Position numbers and translations under genes: made by a program. The notes under the pieces are model-generated. The model ran no database searches, was not told the DNA's origin, and saw only the letters and a list, made by a program, of their open reading frames with translations. A stretch of DNA of 64,000 nt from NCBI GenBank assembly GCA_020205615.1, contig CM035170.1, forward strand, positions 63,849,322-63,913,321. The letters run 5' to 3'. The stretch comes from Panax quinquefolius. Lineage: Eukaryota; Streptophyta; Magnoliopsida; Apiales; Araliaceae. Each line of letters opens with the position of its first letter. Position 1 is the first letter of the stretch. This document shows, one piece after another, positions 22,750 through 35,766 of the stretch.

Positions 22750-24364
22750 CTACAAGTCGGGGTATATATGCGAGCTAACAATGACATGGCGTCCCTCTCG
22801 GAAAGAGCGGAGGTGAAGTCATGTGGTCTCACATGCGAGAATATCCACACGACCAAAAAAGACCTATAGCCATCCATGCATGGTGACCATGTGATCATCG
22901 ATATATACGCTCATCTCTACGATCATGCCAGTGGTAAGGGACCTCACTTTAGTCTATATCTGTGGCGGCTACATCCCGGGGAGATATAGCACTATCTGCT
23001 CAACTATCATTTGCATCTCTCTGGCCGATATAGCCTCATCCGCTCAACAACAAATGACATCTCTGCGATCTAATGCCTCGTCTATCTCCAATAGAGTGGC
23101 GTCTCTCACATCAAGAGCAGTCGACATCATAGATCGAATCTGGTCTCTCTCAAAGGTCATCAGATGAAGACTCTGCTCTAAGTACTATGTCGAGTGCTGA
23201 ATCACAAAAAAATCTTGGTACTAGGAGAATCGGAAGAAAATCTTGGCAACCCAACGGGGATCCTCCTCGATGTAGATCTCAATGTCCTCCTGGGCTCTAC
23301 AACGTATGACTCAATATCCGGTACTACAGATACTGCTACAACTGATAAAATCTCTGTCTCCATCCATGCGGAATACTCTGCAGAATAACCGGGATGACTG
23401 GCAGAAAAAGAAGCTATCTCACGATGATCCCAATAAGCATACACACGAGATCGGTCCTCTGCTGAGAGATATCGAGAAGCTGAACGCTGACCTATCGCCT
23501 CATCGAAAGGATGAAAATCCTAGAACTAGTCGAACTGCGACATCATGGCCAATGGGTGATAAGTAGTCACGCCCCTTAAGCCAGCCAGAGGGAGGAAATC
23601 CATACCCGAAGCATGAGTAATGAAGCTGTATGGTGAGCAAAGCCCCGAGCACAGCAATATGCTAAATGGATCTCTGATATCTGCCAAAAATGCGGACCAG
23701 GACTGAGCATCTATACACTCCGATGGCTGAAAGGAATATGACATGGCCACATCATGGGAGAAGCAATACCCATGTCGTCTAAGGGTACCAACTGGTCTTA
23801 ATTGTGACATACACCACACGTACAACATGACCGAACTCCCTGTGAACACTCCAGTAGGATACGTGTAACAATGGGATGCCGACCGTAGGGTCTCTGCTAC
23901 GATCATAAGTACAATGGTATGACCCTCCCTAAGAGCTCTCACAGCCATAATAATGCCTATGTCTATCTCATCCATATACCGCGGCATGTACACATATGAC
24001 AGTATGCATAACATCAGTACATCAACTCTGGCCAAACGCCAATGATCCTCCGACCCGGTGAAATCCCCGGAATGTCGGGAGTAGCCATCCTCCGCGCCAA
24101 ATCTGTCATATAGAAAACGCTGAGATATCACGTGGCCAAATGTCAACTCATCACCACTACTCGCTTGCCGCAATCCTGTGAGAGTCATGAATCGTTTGCT
24201 CATGTCTCCCAAAGCCCGTGTGCACGAAAAGGTGCATCTAAGAAGCGGCATCGATCGATCGTCGTACTCCCTCAGGGTAGGAGTCATTTCATGGGTGCCA
24301 AATCGAATATACTGCCTGGTGGTAGCCAATGCTCTAGCATCCCGTCTACAAACCCCGCGGGAAC
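22750..24364 (-). pseudogene. Antisense DUF7745-like exon (element B)
   Basis: The minus strand is open from 24329 to 23526 (267 codons) and then breaks up. The family pattern is clear: 'LTPTLREY'-like start, 'FMTLTGLR', 'LMCILSYVYMPRYMDEIDIG', 'AETLRSASHCYTYPTGVFTG', 'LYVWCMSQLRP', 'DFLPLAGLRGVTTYHPLAMM', and a C-terminal E-R-D-rich coiled-coil-like tail. DUF7745 proteins share F-x-x-x-E-L-x-P-T-x-E-E-Y, a region like A-E-T-F-R-S, and L-L-x-x-W-x-x-S-H. The exon start at 24364 follows an acceptor TTTTCAG. The probable stop is at 22750-22752. Function unknown. Confidence 0.7.
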
Positions 24365-24860
24365 CTGAAAAGCCAATAGGGTCATTGTATGTTGCAATAA
24401 CATATCTACAGTCACCCGGTCTGGCGGTGACATGCTATCGTATTACGATCGCATACCTAATGCCACCACTAATGATGGGGTATGATCTATACAGCTAACT
24501 GTCGAAGAAGACATCTGTGTGAGCCGTGTCATAAGACCATCCAGGGGTCAATGCCAAATATCTTTGGACATACATATATATGCATAACATGATATATGCA
24601 TAACAGATAATGGATGGCAATATGATATAGGGAATGAAAAACGGTGCATACATTCCTAAATATATCATCATCTAATACATCGACTCTATCTGACTACAAA
24701 AATCTGGAGAAATGGGGCACAACCGCCCTACTACTAATAGAGGCCTATCAAAAGATATAGTGAGAATGAGGAGCGACCACCCAATATCTAACGAGAGGCC
24801 TATCAAAAGATATAACGAGAATATACATCGAGAAGAAGACCGAGGTCTCGATGTCCACAT
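24365..24860 (-). other. Non-coding stretch between PMD and DUF7745 parts (element B)
   Basis: This is the equivalent of about 41430-41890. No sustained frame is present. It contains two imperfect units with GAGGCCTATCAAAAGATAT at about 24744-24820. It may be an intron or an intergenic gap. Confidence 0.45.
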
Positions 24861-26781
24861 CCTCAATCTGTCCACGATGTAACTCCTCACGAGTCTTTGG
24901 ATCTCTAACAGCGGGGATGTCGGGGCCTATAAAGAGGAGGATCTATCTTTGGTAAAACCAAATGGGTCATCGAGGGGCAAAGACACAGTGGAAGGAACAA
25001 ATGATTTCGACCTCTCTTTGGATCTACGCCCAAATGCCGAATAAATACATGTGCCTGGTCCAACTGCCGGGTCAAATTATCAATCTGGGTCATATGAGTC
25101 GGAGCTCAGACACAAGCTACCCAATCTGTCATCATCAAAGATCCAGGAAACATGTCCCCCATAAACTGTGTGGTGCGGGACTGGGCTCCAATAGTGAGAG
25201 GGAACCACCAGGGCTGGAACGTCTCCTATGTACATGGGCCCTCTGATAATACAAAGTCGTCAACCCCCAATAATGGGATATGAGTGACGGGTGACTATGA
25301 CACATGCCAATGACGCTTGGCAGGAGGCAAGATCAGTACACGGATCTCCCCTGTAGTGCTCCTAATAGCACGCTCTCCTAAATAGAGCTCCCAGCCTCCA
25401 TCAGTGAAGAGAGGAACTCTCCTGGTAGAGATCAAATACTCCACCCCAGTCGGATGTCCATCCTCAAATCCGATGGTCAAATGCTCCCCTGAATAGGGAA
25501 TCCATGTAATGGTACCCGCCGTCAGCAACTCCAGCTGCATACGGCAGTGAGCGAAGCCCTCAGCTATAGGGACCTTCGGCAAGATAGAATGATGTCATCG
25601 TCATCCTCGTGGATAGGTGTCTACACCTAACACACTCACAGGACGCAAACATGGGAGCCTCTCATAGGCCCAAAACTACCAACACAATGGCAAAACATCT
25701 GCTATCAGTAAACACTCTTAACCTATGATGGGAAAAGACAAGAGAAATACTCACCAGCAAAAATGGGTAAAATCCTAACCAAGCCTCGGTCAAACCCTGT
25801 GAGCGCAGACGCATGCCCCGAAAAAAATAGGCAAAGGTGTAAGAGCCCCAATCGTACTCTCCAATACGGTCCACATCGCGTGTGGCGCTGACTAAAGCGA
25901 AAGATACCGTGGAAGAATTATCCGCTATGAAGCGGCCTCGAATGATAATCAGGAACAATCGCCGCAGAACGCGATCCCTGATCCTGACATCATCAGGCAT
26001 GGGCTCACTCAATAGCCCGCTCATAACATCTATGCTCGAGAGGACACGAGCAGACAGTCCCCGCCTTTTGGCTCTCCAACGACACTCTAGTAAGGATCGG
26101 ATGGCAGTAGGGGTGATATTCGCCTTGCAAGGCACTGGCTCCCCTCCAAACTCCATACCTGTGATAAATCGCCAATCCATAGGCGTCATCATCACCTCGC
26201 AATCCAGTAGGTGGAGTGACTAAGTCTGATGAAACCATCACTCAGACAAAGCCCTGAGGTAACCCTAGGTACAGCGACTGGGAATGATGGAGAAGAGTGC
26301 CCCAAATCCCCACTCATGCACTACCGTTCTATAATCAGGATGAAGCGCCTGGTAGATGGAGTGAATGCTGAACCAATTCCCTAGCGGCTGTGTAAAACCT
26401 GGAACCTGCATGAAATGCAGATCAACGTCAGAACCCTTTAAATCCTCATCAATAGGAAAGAAGGAAGATCAAAGTCTAACGCCATACCTCGTTAGCATGC
26501 AAGTACATCGATGGATGTCTGCCCAAATCACCCAGCAACTTTGGGTTTGCCACCTGAATGCTCGGAAGCTCCCTGCGAGGGACATGTACAGCAGGAGCGG
26601 GATCCTCAATCGGAATATCCGCCTCATCATCCTTGACATCTGGAACAACTACCTGGACAGGACGTATCACGGCCTCCAACCGGAGAGGCTGTCTGACAGA
26701 ACGGGGATGAGGCACTTCAGAAGCCCTCCGCCGTACACCAGAAGCGGTCCTATAGGAACTGCTCAGCTGATCCAGATCCAT
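24861..26781 (-). pseudogene. Antisense plant-mobile-domain (PMD) gene with two introns (element B)
   Basis: Read on the minus strand: exon 1 26781-26488 starts 'MDLDQLSSS'; exon 2 26405-25755 is 651 bases; exon 3 runs from 25675 to about 24861. Introns at 26487-26406 and 25754-25676 have GT-AG borders and keep the frame. Exon 2 codes for 'CEVMMTPMDWRFITGMEFGG', 'MSGLLSEPMPDDVRIRDRVL' and 'EYDWGSYTFAYFFRGMRL'; exon 3 opens with 'FWAYERLP'. The Y-x-W-G and W-A-x-E-R blocks match the plant mobile domain. Frameshifts near 26230 and in exon 3 break it. It is antisense to gag-pol. Confidence 0.72.
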
Positions 26782-28838
26782 CAATATCTGGACAACAAGT
26801 CTCGAAGTCACCTCAGAAAGGGTGTGGTATTTCCTTACCTGGAGCTTTTTAAATGCATTTATGACTATATGCATGCATGCATTTACTTTAACATATAATG
26901 GAGTTAGAATGCATGATTACCCAATGCCTACATTTGGAAAAATTTTGCCATAGTCCCCTTTAAAAATAGGACTATCCACATGCACATGGGCATGTCAAGG
27001 TGGCCATTCAGTAGCAGACTTGTCCCAAAGTCATATACATAATATATGCATTAAAAATCAAAATTATCATGCATAAGGCCAACCTCAATGCTAGGAGTAC
27101 TTTGCCTTTCTATCTTTTGCTCATTGGACCTCAAATAGGACAAAAATAGCAGAAAGAGGTGCCAATTTGACTGTCTCAGAAGTCAAATTTTTTCACATCA
27201 TTATGTTCAGCATGGTTTAATACTAACATTTACTATGTTGAATATTTTTTATCAAGTCATTTGTGCATACATAATCACTATTATGTGTTTAGATGCATTT
27301 CGTGTGATAACTCACAAACCAACGGACAGAAATTGGAAAAAAATATATGCATACGTTACCAGAATAGTGTAGAACACTCGTACGGTGATAGAATTAACAG
27401 AAAGCAGCCCGAACTCAGCAGATCTGAAGATGGCTCGCGATTCTCTCTTTGTGAAACAAGTTGGAAATGAACCTGTGAACGCTGGCTGCAGGATTTATCA
27501 TCCACACTTGGCCGCATGCACACCTGCGGCTGCAGCAGGTGCACCTGCGGCTCCTCTATGTGGGTCCCACCCCTGCTGCTCGGTCCAGTTCGAGTTGAAA
27601 CGGAGTTCTTATGAACTAAAAAGGTCAAATCGAGAATAAAAATGCCACACAATTGAGCAAAGCAGCATACAATCTTGGTTTTCTCTGATGAGACTTTGAA
27701 TCTGTACATCGCCCATTGGTAGTCACCCGAACACGAGGTAGACCCTGCCAATGATCTCATTTGTCACAAAATCACATCCGACAATACCTCGTACAGGTCC
27801 GATGCCGCCAACTCTGGGTCGTTACCCTAAGTAAGTTCCCGACGGGGGTTACAACGTAGATTCCTGGTGGGGGTTACAACACGTTCATCCGTTGGCATGT
27901 CTATCAACGAAGGTCAAGCAGCCTTGACGATATTCCAGCCGATGGCAATTAAACCCATCGAAGTATTGAGAACTATTCGGGAGTTACGTACTTACTCATG
28001 CGTCCCCAGTAGATCCCCGACGGGGGTTACAACGTATATCTCCGGCTGGAGTAGCAACGCATGCTCAACCATTGACACACATATCAACGAGGGTCAAGCA
28101 ACCTTGACGCCATTTTAGCCGATAGCGATTAAACCTATCAGAGCTTTAGAGCTATTCGAGGTCTTCATACCCAACTGCTCATATTCCTCAGTGGGTGTCC
28201 GGCGGGGGTCACAACGCAATGCTCTATTGATCTACACGTCAGCGAAGGTCAAACAACCTTGACGATCTCCTCACAGAGTCTCAGCCGTTGATTTATACGT
28301 CAGCGAAAGTCAAGAAACCTTGACAGTATATCCCATAGGATGTTTCAGTCGTTGATTCACACATCAACGAAGGTCAGACATCCCTAACAGCATTTGTTGT
28401 TGGCAGTAAATCCAACAGAATCATGACATATTCTGGCGATACTAACAAGGAGAGGTCAACCTTATCAAAGAGGATAGATGATGGAATATGTTATACACAT
28501 CCTCAAATAGATAAAGTTTTATCCCCACAGATCTCTTGCACACAAGAGGTACCTCTTTAGGATCAAGTTGTTATCAAGAACATAGGAATTTGGTTATAAC
28601 TCCAACATCAACATCCTAACAAATTCGACTTACACAATCAAATCTGGTCAGCATTGCCAATCCCCAGTTAAAGCAACAGGGATCCCGCAATCATCCCTAG
28701 CATGTTGGGCTACAACCCCGTACACATGCATTATACATTTGCATCATTTTGCTACCCATAGTACCACGTTCATCTTGTTGTGTTTCAAGTGTCTAGGATT
28801 CTTTATCCTACCCATGCATCACCATGCATGAGTATGAT
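26782..28838 (+). other. 3' untranslated region of element B with tandem repeats
   Basis: Up to about 27660 the sequence is conserved with copy A and element 2 and lies upstream of the antisense gene. It includes GCATGCATGC near 26870 and a palindromic GCAGGTGCACCTGC at 27535-27548. From about 27830 to 28400 there are diverged tandem units with 'CCCGACGGGGGTTACAACGTA' type hairpins and 'GAAGGTCAA..AACCTTGACG'. Hypervariable tandem repeats between pol and the 3' LTR are known in Ogre elements. Confidence 0.62.
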
Positions 28839-28851
28839 AAAGAGGGGCATC
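28839..28851 (+). other. Polypurine tract of element B
   Basis: AAAGAGGGG followed by CATC lies directly upstream of the 3' LTR start. It is the primer for plus-strand DNA. The same tract, with small changes, precedes the LTRs of copy A and element 2. Confidence 0.8.
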
Positions 28852-30081
28852 TGTAGACACTCAAAATTTTACTGTACCACTGTCACTGACATTGCAGGAG
28901 GACAGATTCGTCTTTTAAGAGAGAACCCTGAAAGATAATCTAAATCCGTGCCGAATACTACCGAAAGTTCAGCATCAACCCCGGATCGCAATCTGGGAGT
29001 AACAATTCTAACCTCGGATACAACCCTGAGGCCTGCAGATACAATACCGAAACACACACCAGAGAAGACCGATTAATCTCAAAGATAACCCCGAGGTATC
29101 CAGTCTCAGTCCCAACCATGGGAATAGCCACCAACCTTGATGATAACCCCAAGGAAAGCAGTTTCGGAGATAACCCCAGAAATTCTTGTTTTAAATGCGA
29201 CCAGCTTCAATCTCGGCGCTCACAACGAGATGCACTGTACAAACTCGACAATAACATCTAGAAGACAGGCACACCTCAGAGATGATAATGAGGACCTTCA
29301 ACAATTGCAGCAGTCCAATCCCAGTGAAGTTGAGCAATGTCTGCTTTATCGGCCCAACCCGGCGATAACACCAGTAAGGGGCAACATAGTCATCTGACCA
29401 AAGCGATGCCACGTCATGTCTCTACGCAACAATATCCCATAAGGCTAACCAATCCCGAGTGACTATTGTGCAGGGTAACAGATGAAAGTTGAAGCTTGAA
29501 GACCGGAGGGCATCGTCCCATCTTTAATGACTTTGCACAAACTCTAATCCCATGCCATCGTACAACTCTCGACAACGGCGGTCTGAAATAGGTCATGTAT
29601 ACCTCAAATGGATGCCCGGATTGCACTTCTAAAAATCTGAGTGGACATTACGATTGCACGAGTGCGCGTGCTTGAGACGACCAACCCGACAAACCGGGCC
29701 AACCCGGGTTTCTCTCTACATACACTACTCACCATTTCGGCAGTACACCTATGGCTCATATTGCCTATAAATAGAGGGCTTGGGGTGCTGATTTTCTAAG
29801 AGAAAAAGTCGGGGAAACCCTGCACAATTTGCTCTGCACTCGCCATACAGTATTTTCCCACTTTTAAACACCTGTGAGCTCATATATAGCCTCTTTTATA
29901 CCCACAAAGGCCAGTGTATACCCACTCTAAAGATATAGAAGCCCTTTTTTAGTAGTCAGCTGTAAGCCTTCTCACACACTTTAGAGTCTTTCTCTTCATC
30001 TTTGTACACACCCTTCTACACGTTGAGAGTCGTGTTGCTTGCTTTTGCAGGACTTGATTCAGTGGTTTCATTCGATCGATC

Positions 30082-30123
<42 letters not shown>

Positions 30124-30343
30124 ACTAACATTATCGAGTTATGCCTCGATTGAGCCTGAACTTGATTCTGCGGCGTTTATTTGCTTTTCTATATATATAT
30201 ATATAAGCGTGGTGGGACTTTGTTCGATGCGCTTGAACTTTATGCAATGCGTTTACTTGCTTTATATATATATATATTTATATATAAAGCTGTGGTCGGA
30301 CTTTGTTCGATGAGCTTAGACTTGATGCAGGTGCATTTACTCG

Positions 30344-30394
<51 letters not shown>

Positions 30395-30462
30395 TTATAT
30401 ATATGAATTGTGGTCGAACTACATTCGATGAGCTGGATTTTACATCAGAATGCGTTTATTGC

Positions 30463-30547
<85 letters not shown>

Positions 30548-31601
30548 ACCCACACAGAGTTCGCTTCATGGTGGTTGATCGCTTTTTCTGACTTTATTTA
30601 CATTCCGTCCACTCGAGTCTCCTTACGTGGCGGTTGGCCGCACTTATTTAAAGCTTTATTTACGTTTAAATCGCACTGCTGGAGTTTCCTTCGTGGTGGT
30701 TGATAGCTTTTAACAGCTTTATTTATATTTTTGATTTCCCATGGAGGTGTTTCGTGGTTGGTGATCCCGTCTGTATATATATATTTACAGCTTTTATATA
30801 TATACCTGCTTACTGCTTTCATAAAAACTGCAGTATTTTGTGAGCCTAGGAATCATGTGATCACAGATTCATCCTATTGAATCTATATTTGGTTCCCATG
30901 ATGGACATCTCCAGCTGTAAGCATCTTGTAAATTATTTTGCGGTGTCTAAATTTCCTCAGATGGTTTCCATACCCACGAGGAAGTCGGCATTATTTTGTA
31001 CATTATTTTCATATGGATGCCTCGCATTCATAAAATAAAATCAATCAAGCCGATCACTTAATAAAAATGGGAGTGTAAAAGGCCTCAATTCCTATTGAGC
31101 ATCAGGGTTTAAAAAACCTCTTTTATAAAACATCACTGTCATATCTTGCTAAAAATTTAATTTTTACATAAATTCAAACCACAATGTATATAGGTTCGAA
31201 TGAGGCCTCGCATACGACTTCCATATAACAAACACATTGACCCCACACACACACACACTCGGATAATAGTTTCTTGAAAAGAGGCGGTCACCGTAGTGGT
31301 AACACGGATGTGAAGTGCCTAACACCTTCCCCCAAGATAACCCAGTTCCGGACCCTAAGCGAATCTCGGTTTTCTTAGGCAGTATATCAGTGTCACATCT
31401 TTTGGGTCAATGTGTAAATCTTTTATCGCTTTTGTTGGTACAACCATTTAAAAACCAGCTGGCAACTCTTAGCAGTCCATCGTCGACATCATACATACAT
31501 GTCGGACTTTTTCACTTGTTCTTTCAAACAAATCTCACCTAAAATGAGAACACCAAAGAACAAGTAACGGAAAGGGACATCCAAAAATCCCAATGTCGAC
31601 A
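28852..31601 (+). repeat. 3' LTR of element B
   Basis: It begins TGTAGACACTCA and ends GTCGACA, a length of 2750 bases. It aligns with the 5' LTR throughout. The TATA box CTATAAATAG is at 29765-29774. The (TA)n tracts are longer than in the 5' LTR, one reaching about 80 bases at 30467-30545. The GGTGCCTAACACC motif is AGTGCCTAACACC here (31313-31325). Frames coding for long Y-I runs in this LTR are (TA)n artefacts. Confidence 0.9.
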
Positions 31602-31606
31602 CTCAC
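31602..31606. repeat. Target-site duplication CTCAC, right copy
   Basis: It follows the 3' LTR end directly and pairs with 10969-10973. Confidence 0.92.
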
Positions 31607-31910
31607 CCTTTCTTTCACTGTTCTCTTCAGGAAATGAGAACGTAGCGGGGACTAATCGGAGAACAGAGTGATGGTCCTAGATGGTGCATTAGTAGTCCTC
31701 ATTATTCTGTGAAATAGTGTGATAATAATTGTAATGAGGACTCCTTTTGAGTTTTATACTCTCTAGTAGATAATATTTGTATTCAAACTCACAGTTTATG
31801 TTTTGTCGTATTGTATACGACAGTTGTGTTATTAAGTTGTATTTGAATTCTGTACCATGTATCTGGCGACTCAAGATGGGTGACGTATACCTAATTTTGG
31901 GGGCATCACA
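31602..31910 (+). repeat. Solo LTR of a chromovirus, right arm
   Basis: The sequence continues exactly where the left arm broke off, with 'CTTTCTTTCACTGTTCTCTT' and the end '..TTTTGGGGGCATCACA'. It matches 48018-48328 of the complete chromovirus. With the left arm it makes an LTR of about 2.6 kb. Confidence 0.88.
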
Positions 31911-34685
31911 CTTATAACTCAACAATTTGTATGTGTTAAAATATCAGAACTTCAAAGACCCAAGGTTCGTCAATATTTGTTTTCAAAACTCCAAGTTTTC
32001 TTTTCAACACACATACTAAATAATGCTAAAGCATTCCGCTATGAGTAAGGTAATCTTAGATATATGACATGTCTATTATCATGCATATTTATGTTTTATA
32101 ACTTAGAATAACATATTTTATCATCAGGAGCACTACAATTGTGTATGTTCATGTTCGACCCCTTCCGATTGCCTTTGAATACATAGCAGTCACAAAGATG
32201 TATATGTTAACCCCTCCTAATGACTTCAAATCGAAAAGGTTAAAGAATATAAGTTGTAGGTCTACTCGTTATCTTTCCGAATCATCCTAAATCGCCTCAA
32301 TCAGAATTTTTATGAAAAAGTTATGTCTAATTTACTCTGAAGAGTCAAAAGCGGTCATGCCGACGACACTATTACGGCGTATTTGCACCCCAAATGGCCT
32401 TGGGGGGCAGCCATTTGCATAAAATGGCCTTTAGGCGAGTGCGGCTACACCCGATGATGCGAATGGTTTCTAGAATCTTTGATCTTTGCGATTATCAGCC
32501 CAATTCTCCTTCCAAACTTCATAACGCGAGTTATACACATCCAAATTACTCCGTTTTAAATTCTATCGATTTTTAATTAATAGAACTACAACATACCAAA
32601 GAATCAACAAATAATATAAACATTAACTAACTCAAATATTAATGCAAAACCATGTTCACACTAAATTTTCATGTTTTGACAAGTTTAGCTAACTTTATCA
32701 CCACGGATTCGTTTCTGGGCCAAATTGATCCATTGAACCTCCGTTGTTTTCGTATTTAACCATATTAACAAAATTCAACATCAATTTTTAGATTGTAACA
32801 AGTTTTAGTCATTAATTTTTGGCTTACTTAGCAAGTACTTCTTGTCATTTCTAAGAAATTACAACATTTAGGAATCAAGAGCATATATGTTAGTGTCATT
32901 ACCTCTTGATTGTTTGAATTTGCTAATTATAGCTCTTCAATCCACCAATTGCTCCTCAATTCTCCTAACTCTCTATAGATAATTTCTCATACAATTTCAA
33001 TCAACGTGAATGAGAAGGAGGAGATTCTATTTATGGAGAAATCATTGTCCATATAATGATTTTGCCCAAAGATTTAAACCAAGAGGAAGAAGAAGAAGCC
33101 AGTGGATTGAGGAAGTTTGGTAACCAACTCCACGTTTCCCACTCGTTCTAGCCATCATAGCTCTACTACTTAATGACGAAGGAATATGATAAGCTAATGG
33201 TCTATCGCACGGTTGATATAATTAGAGAGACACTGATATTGGGACAAACTTACATTACTTCATTACTTATTAGTAAAATGGCCTGGTCCTCATTCTACTA
33301 AAGTTAATTCCTTTTGGGCTTATAAATCAATTATAATAATTTAACATTACTACATTAATTTAAGTTATGGGCATATATATACACAAATATATGTACATAC
33401 CTACATATAGGAAGTATACTTATATTTTAAATATACCCCCATAAAATCCTACATCCCATGTACATTGGGCTAGTCCAAATAATATTTTAATTGAGCTAAA
33501 TATAATTCAGTCGGGCACTCTCAACCCATTATCTCCTATCACATATAAATATCACAATGATTAATTAATATCAATCATTTATTCTCTTTCCATTAATTCT
33601 CTTTTAATAATTCCAGTTAAACCTTCAGTCTAGTTTAACTTTAATACTTAAGCCACACAAGGCTCATTTTTCCCACTTATGTAATTGAACAAATCCTTAA
33701 TCCATCATTATGCTACACTAGGCATATCCCACAAGCTTACTTTAAGCTCATTACCACATTTTAATATTCCTTTAATATAAAGTTTGTGTGACACGCTTTA
33801 CATTAATGCTAAATTATTTAGCTTACTTAAATAATTATACACTTATAATATGTATAACCTTTACACTTGGAATAATTAATATCTACTCTATTAATTATTT
33901 AATTTATACATTATACATATAATTATTCGTATAATCCCTCCATCTCTAACTAATATTCATTTATAATTATCTTGGTTCTCTTCTTTTATTAATCACTTAT
34001 CTTTAAAACATTAACCCCTTTTTATATATTACAATACTATGTAATATATTAAAATATCAAATATTAATTAACATATTTTTTCATCCTCTTATGCTAAAAC
34101 ACATATATTAATTCATCGTCTTATATAAGTGAATTAACTATTTTTCATTTAATATCACGTCAGTACCACACAAGGTTTTATAATATAACTTAATTAACCC
34201 ACATTTATTATGAGTTATTTAATTCCATAACTAATTCTCATCCAATTCATGTTTTGCTATCTCTATCCATTCTCGGACATCTTAAACATTAATTATAACT
34301 TTTATTACACATATTAACCATTAATATACGTGTCTTGAAATTCAAATTTCACAAACATACCCAGGACCTTCTGCAGACCGGCGCAGCTGCGCTGGTCACA
34401 AGCTTGGAAGTGGCGCAGCTGTGCCACCTCAAGTTCAGATGCAGATAAGTTTTTCTTTAGTAGAAACATAATCTACACTCCTAAAAACTTTACATATACC
34501 TCATAAATGATAAATCATCTAAAATCAACCTCTTCTTTGATTCCACATCATCGATTACTATTTTCTTTAATAATTTAAATATCAAACTTCGAGTTTTAAA
34601 TCTATACTTTTTCTTAAAAGTTTAACCAACTATAAAATCTCATTTATGGTATTTCTTTCCACCAATAACACAAAATTCAAAATAT

Positions 34686-34754
<69 letters not shown>

Positions 34755-34775
34755 TTATTCAATCTCGACACATTC
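31911..34775. other. AT-rich non-coding relic, right part, with microsatellite
   Basis: CTTAT at 31911-31915 is the right target duplication of the solo LTR. No coding frame is supported. On the minus strand CCATAAATAGAATC at about 33025-33038 resembles an LTR-type TATA box, so this may be an old LTR on that strand; the family is not recognisable. GC-richer patches lie near 32340-32460 and 34370-34430. A compound microsatellite, (AC)n then (AT)n, is at about 34688-34752. Confidence 0.4.
34688..34752. repeat. Compound microsatellite (AC)n(AT)n
   Basis: About 17 AC repeats run directly into about 15 AT repeats. The tract ends some 20 bases before the left end of element 2. Confidence 0.9.
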
Positions 34776-35561
34776 TGTCTACGTCGGGATTTTTATTTGT
34801 CCCTTTTTCGTTTCTTGTTCTTTGGTGTTTTCAGGTTAGGTGAGATTTGTTTGAAAAAATAAGTGAAAAAGGTCCAACATGTATCATGTCGACGATGGAC
34901 TTTTAAGAGTCATCAGTTGGTTTTTTATATTGTTGTACCAACACAACCGAGAAAAGGTTTGCACATTGACCTAGTGATGTGACACTGCTAAATGGGTCGG
35001 TGAAACCGAGATTCATTAGGATCCGGGGACTTGCTTATGCAGAGGGATGGTGTTAGACACCCCCCGACATCCGTGTTATCACGGTGACTGCCACTTTTCA
35101 AGAAACTGTTATATGAATCTGTGCATGTGTGTGGGTCAATGTTCTGTTATTTAGAAGTAGTGTGAGGCCTCATTTGCACCTATATACACAGGGTTTGAAT
35201 TTGAGTAAAAAATCAGTTTTAAACAAGATATGGCCGTTGTGTTTTATAAAAGAGGTTTTTTAAACCCTTATGCTCAATAGTAATTTAGACCTTTTACACC
35301 TCCATTTTATTGAGTGTTCGGCTTGATTGCTTTTTATTTTCGAGATGCGAAGCATCTTCGAGAAAATAATGTACAAAATGGTGTCGAACTCCTCATGGGC
35401 ATGAAAACCATTTGAGGAAATCCAGACACCGTGAAAAAACTTATAAGCTGCATACAGCTGAAAATGTCCATCATGGGAACTGAATCTAGATTAAATAGAC
35501 TAAATCTGTGATCACATGATTCCTAGGCTCGCATGGTGTCACAATTTATATGAAAGCGATG

Positions 35562-35615
<54 letters not shown>

Positions 35616-35719
35616 GAGACATGATCACCACCACGAAGCACTTTCATGGGGATCGAAATGTAAATAAAGCTATAAAAGCAATTAACCTCATGAAGTAAGC
35701 TCTCTAAAGGATGATGAAA

Positions 35720-35766
<47 letters not shown>

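Larger units (their letters stand above)
10974..31601 (+). mobile_element. Complete Ogre/Tat-type Ty3/gypsy retrotransposon (element B)
   Basis: The element is 20,628 bases long and has all structural marks: 5' LTR 10974-13640, tRNA-Arg-type primer site, gag-protease, intron, RT, RNase H, second RNase H, integrase, an antisense gene, polypurine tract, and 3' LTR 28852-31601. It is flanked by CTCAC. The protease-RT intron, the dual RNase H and the very large size place it in the Tat clade near Ogre. The upstream ORF1 usual in Ogre is not visible in the 1.1-kb leader. Stops and frameshifts in gag and RT make it non-autonomous today. Confidence 0.9.

Noticed and set aside
22750..26781. Antisense PMD/DUF7745 region read as a normal host gene
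   Set aside because: It lies inside an element with matching target duplications and recurs at the same place in two other copies, so it belongs to the element.
30181..30703. Frames coding for long Y-I repeats, also near 12338, 12680 and 35546-36129
   Set aside because: They are translations of (TA)n microsatellites within LTR minisatellites.
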